The translations under genes and the position numbers were made by a program. From positions 1 through 50,737 of the forward strand of contig JACQFA010000006.1 in NCBI GenBank assembly GCA_016200255.1: a stretch of DNA of 50,737 bases, given 5' to 3'. Positions 50,685 to 50,737 of this stretch are shown here, in pieces. The number at the start of each line of letters is the position of its first letter. The stretch's first letter is position 1. This stretch comes from Nitrospirota bacterium (GTDB lineage: Bacteria; Nitrospirota; Nitrospiria; JACQBZ01). The notes beneath the pieces were generated by a model, which did no database searches, was not told the DNA's origin, and saw only the letters and a program-made list of their open reading frames with translations.

Positions 50685-50737
50685 CGACCCCGGGAAAAGG
50701 GTGGATAGATTCGCGAGCCCTTGGGGTTGATGGAGAC
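50681..50737 (+). CDS. Start of an unidentified gene, cut by the window end
   Basis: ATG 50681 overlaps the glnD stop (ATGA) and opens a frame that stays open to the window end (MTTPGKGWIDSRALGVDGD). Translational coupling to glnD makes it a plausible gene, but 19 residues are too few to identify. Confidence 0.4.
   Translation, partial: MTTPGKGWIDSRALGVDGD

Overview
The window is bacterial, about 55-60% GC by eye, gene-dense, and almost entirely coded on the + strand. Genes for LPS transport (LptCAB), a secretin-type type IV pilus (PilMNOPQ), outer-membrane porins and lipoproteins show a diderm cell. Sigma-54 (RpoN), a NifA-type activator, several PII proteins, GlnD and a nitrite reductase show a developed nitrogen-control network. 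Together with sequence style this suggests Nitrospirota or a neighbouring lineage (NC10, Nitrospinota); that placement is an inference and was not tested.

Region 1 (1-11220) is the end of the S10-spc-alpha ribosomal superoperon: rplP (partial), rpmC, rpsQ, rplNXE, rpsNH, rplFR, rpsE, rpmD, rplO, secY, adk, map, infA, rpmJ, rpsMKD, rpoA, rplQ. Region 2 (11353-17000) is lptC-lptA-lptB-rpoN-hpf-rapZ plus a conserved unknown gene. lptA carries a frameshift in a run of nine T. Region 3 (17030-25376) is a small MerR-like regulator, pilMNOPQ, aroC and an aroK-aroB fusion gene. Region 4 (25423-29198) holds two secreted lipoproteins, one about 1000 residues long with Ig-like domains and a run of calcium-loop-like repeats. 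Region 5 (29298-34128) holds a GAF-GAF-ANTAR protein (an RNA-binding antiterminator type), glutamine-dependent NAD synthetase, and an EttA-like ABC-F ATPase split by a frameshift.

Region 6 (34151-50737) is the most interesting part, a nitrogen-assimilation island. glnK and a NifA-like activator come first, behind a strong promoter followed at once by a terminator hairpin (a possible attenuator). Next, two sigma-54 promoters each have a NifA-type TGT-N10-ACA site at nearly the same distance upstream. One drives a CBS-domain protein. The other drives an operon of a cytoplasmic sulfite-oxidase-fold molybdoprotein, a NirB/NirA-type fused nitrite reductase, two PII proteins of the NifI2 and NifI1 types (normally nitrogenase partners), a nitrate/nitrite transporter and an orphan Fis-type DNA-binding domain. 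A third sigma-54 promoter with palindromic sites and a structured leader drives a porin gene, followed by a DUF1646 membrane protein, an Amt ammonium channel, glnB and glnD.

The leading hypothesis is that a nitrogenase-type control set (NifA, its DNA site, NifI1 and NifI2) is wired here to nitrate/nitrite uptake and reduction, with no nitrogenase structural gene in the window. Four single-base reading-frame breaks (lptA, ettA, a small exported peptide, and the N-terminus of the DUF1646 gene) should be checked against reads before being treated as biology.
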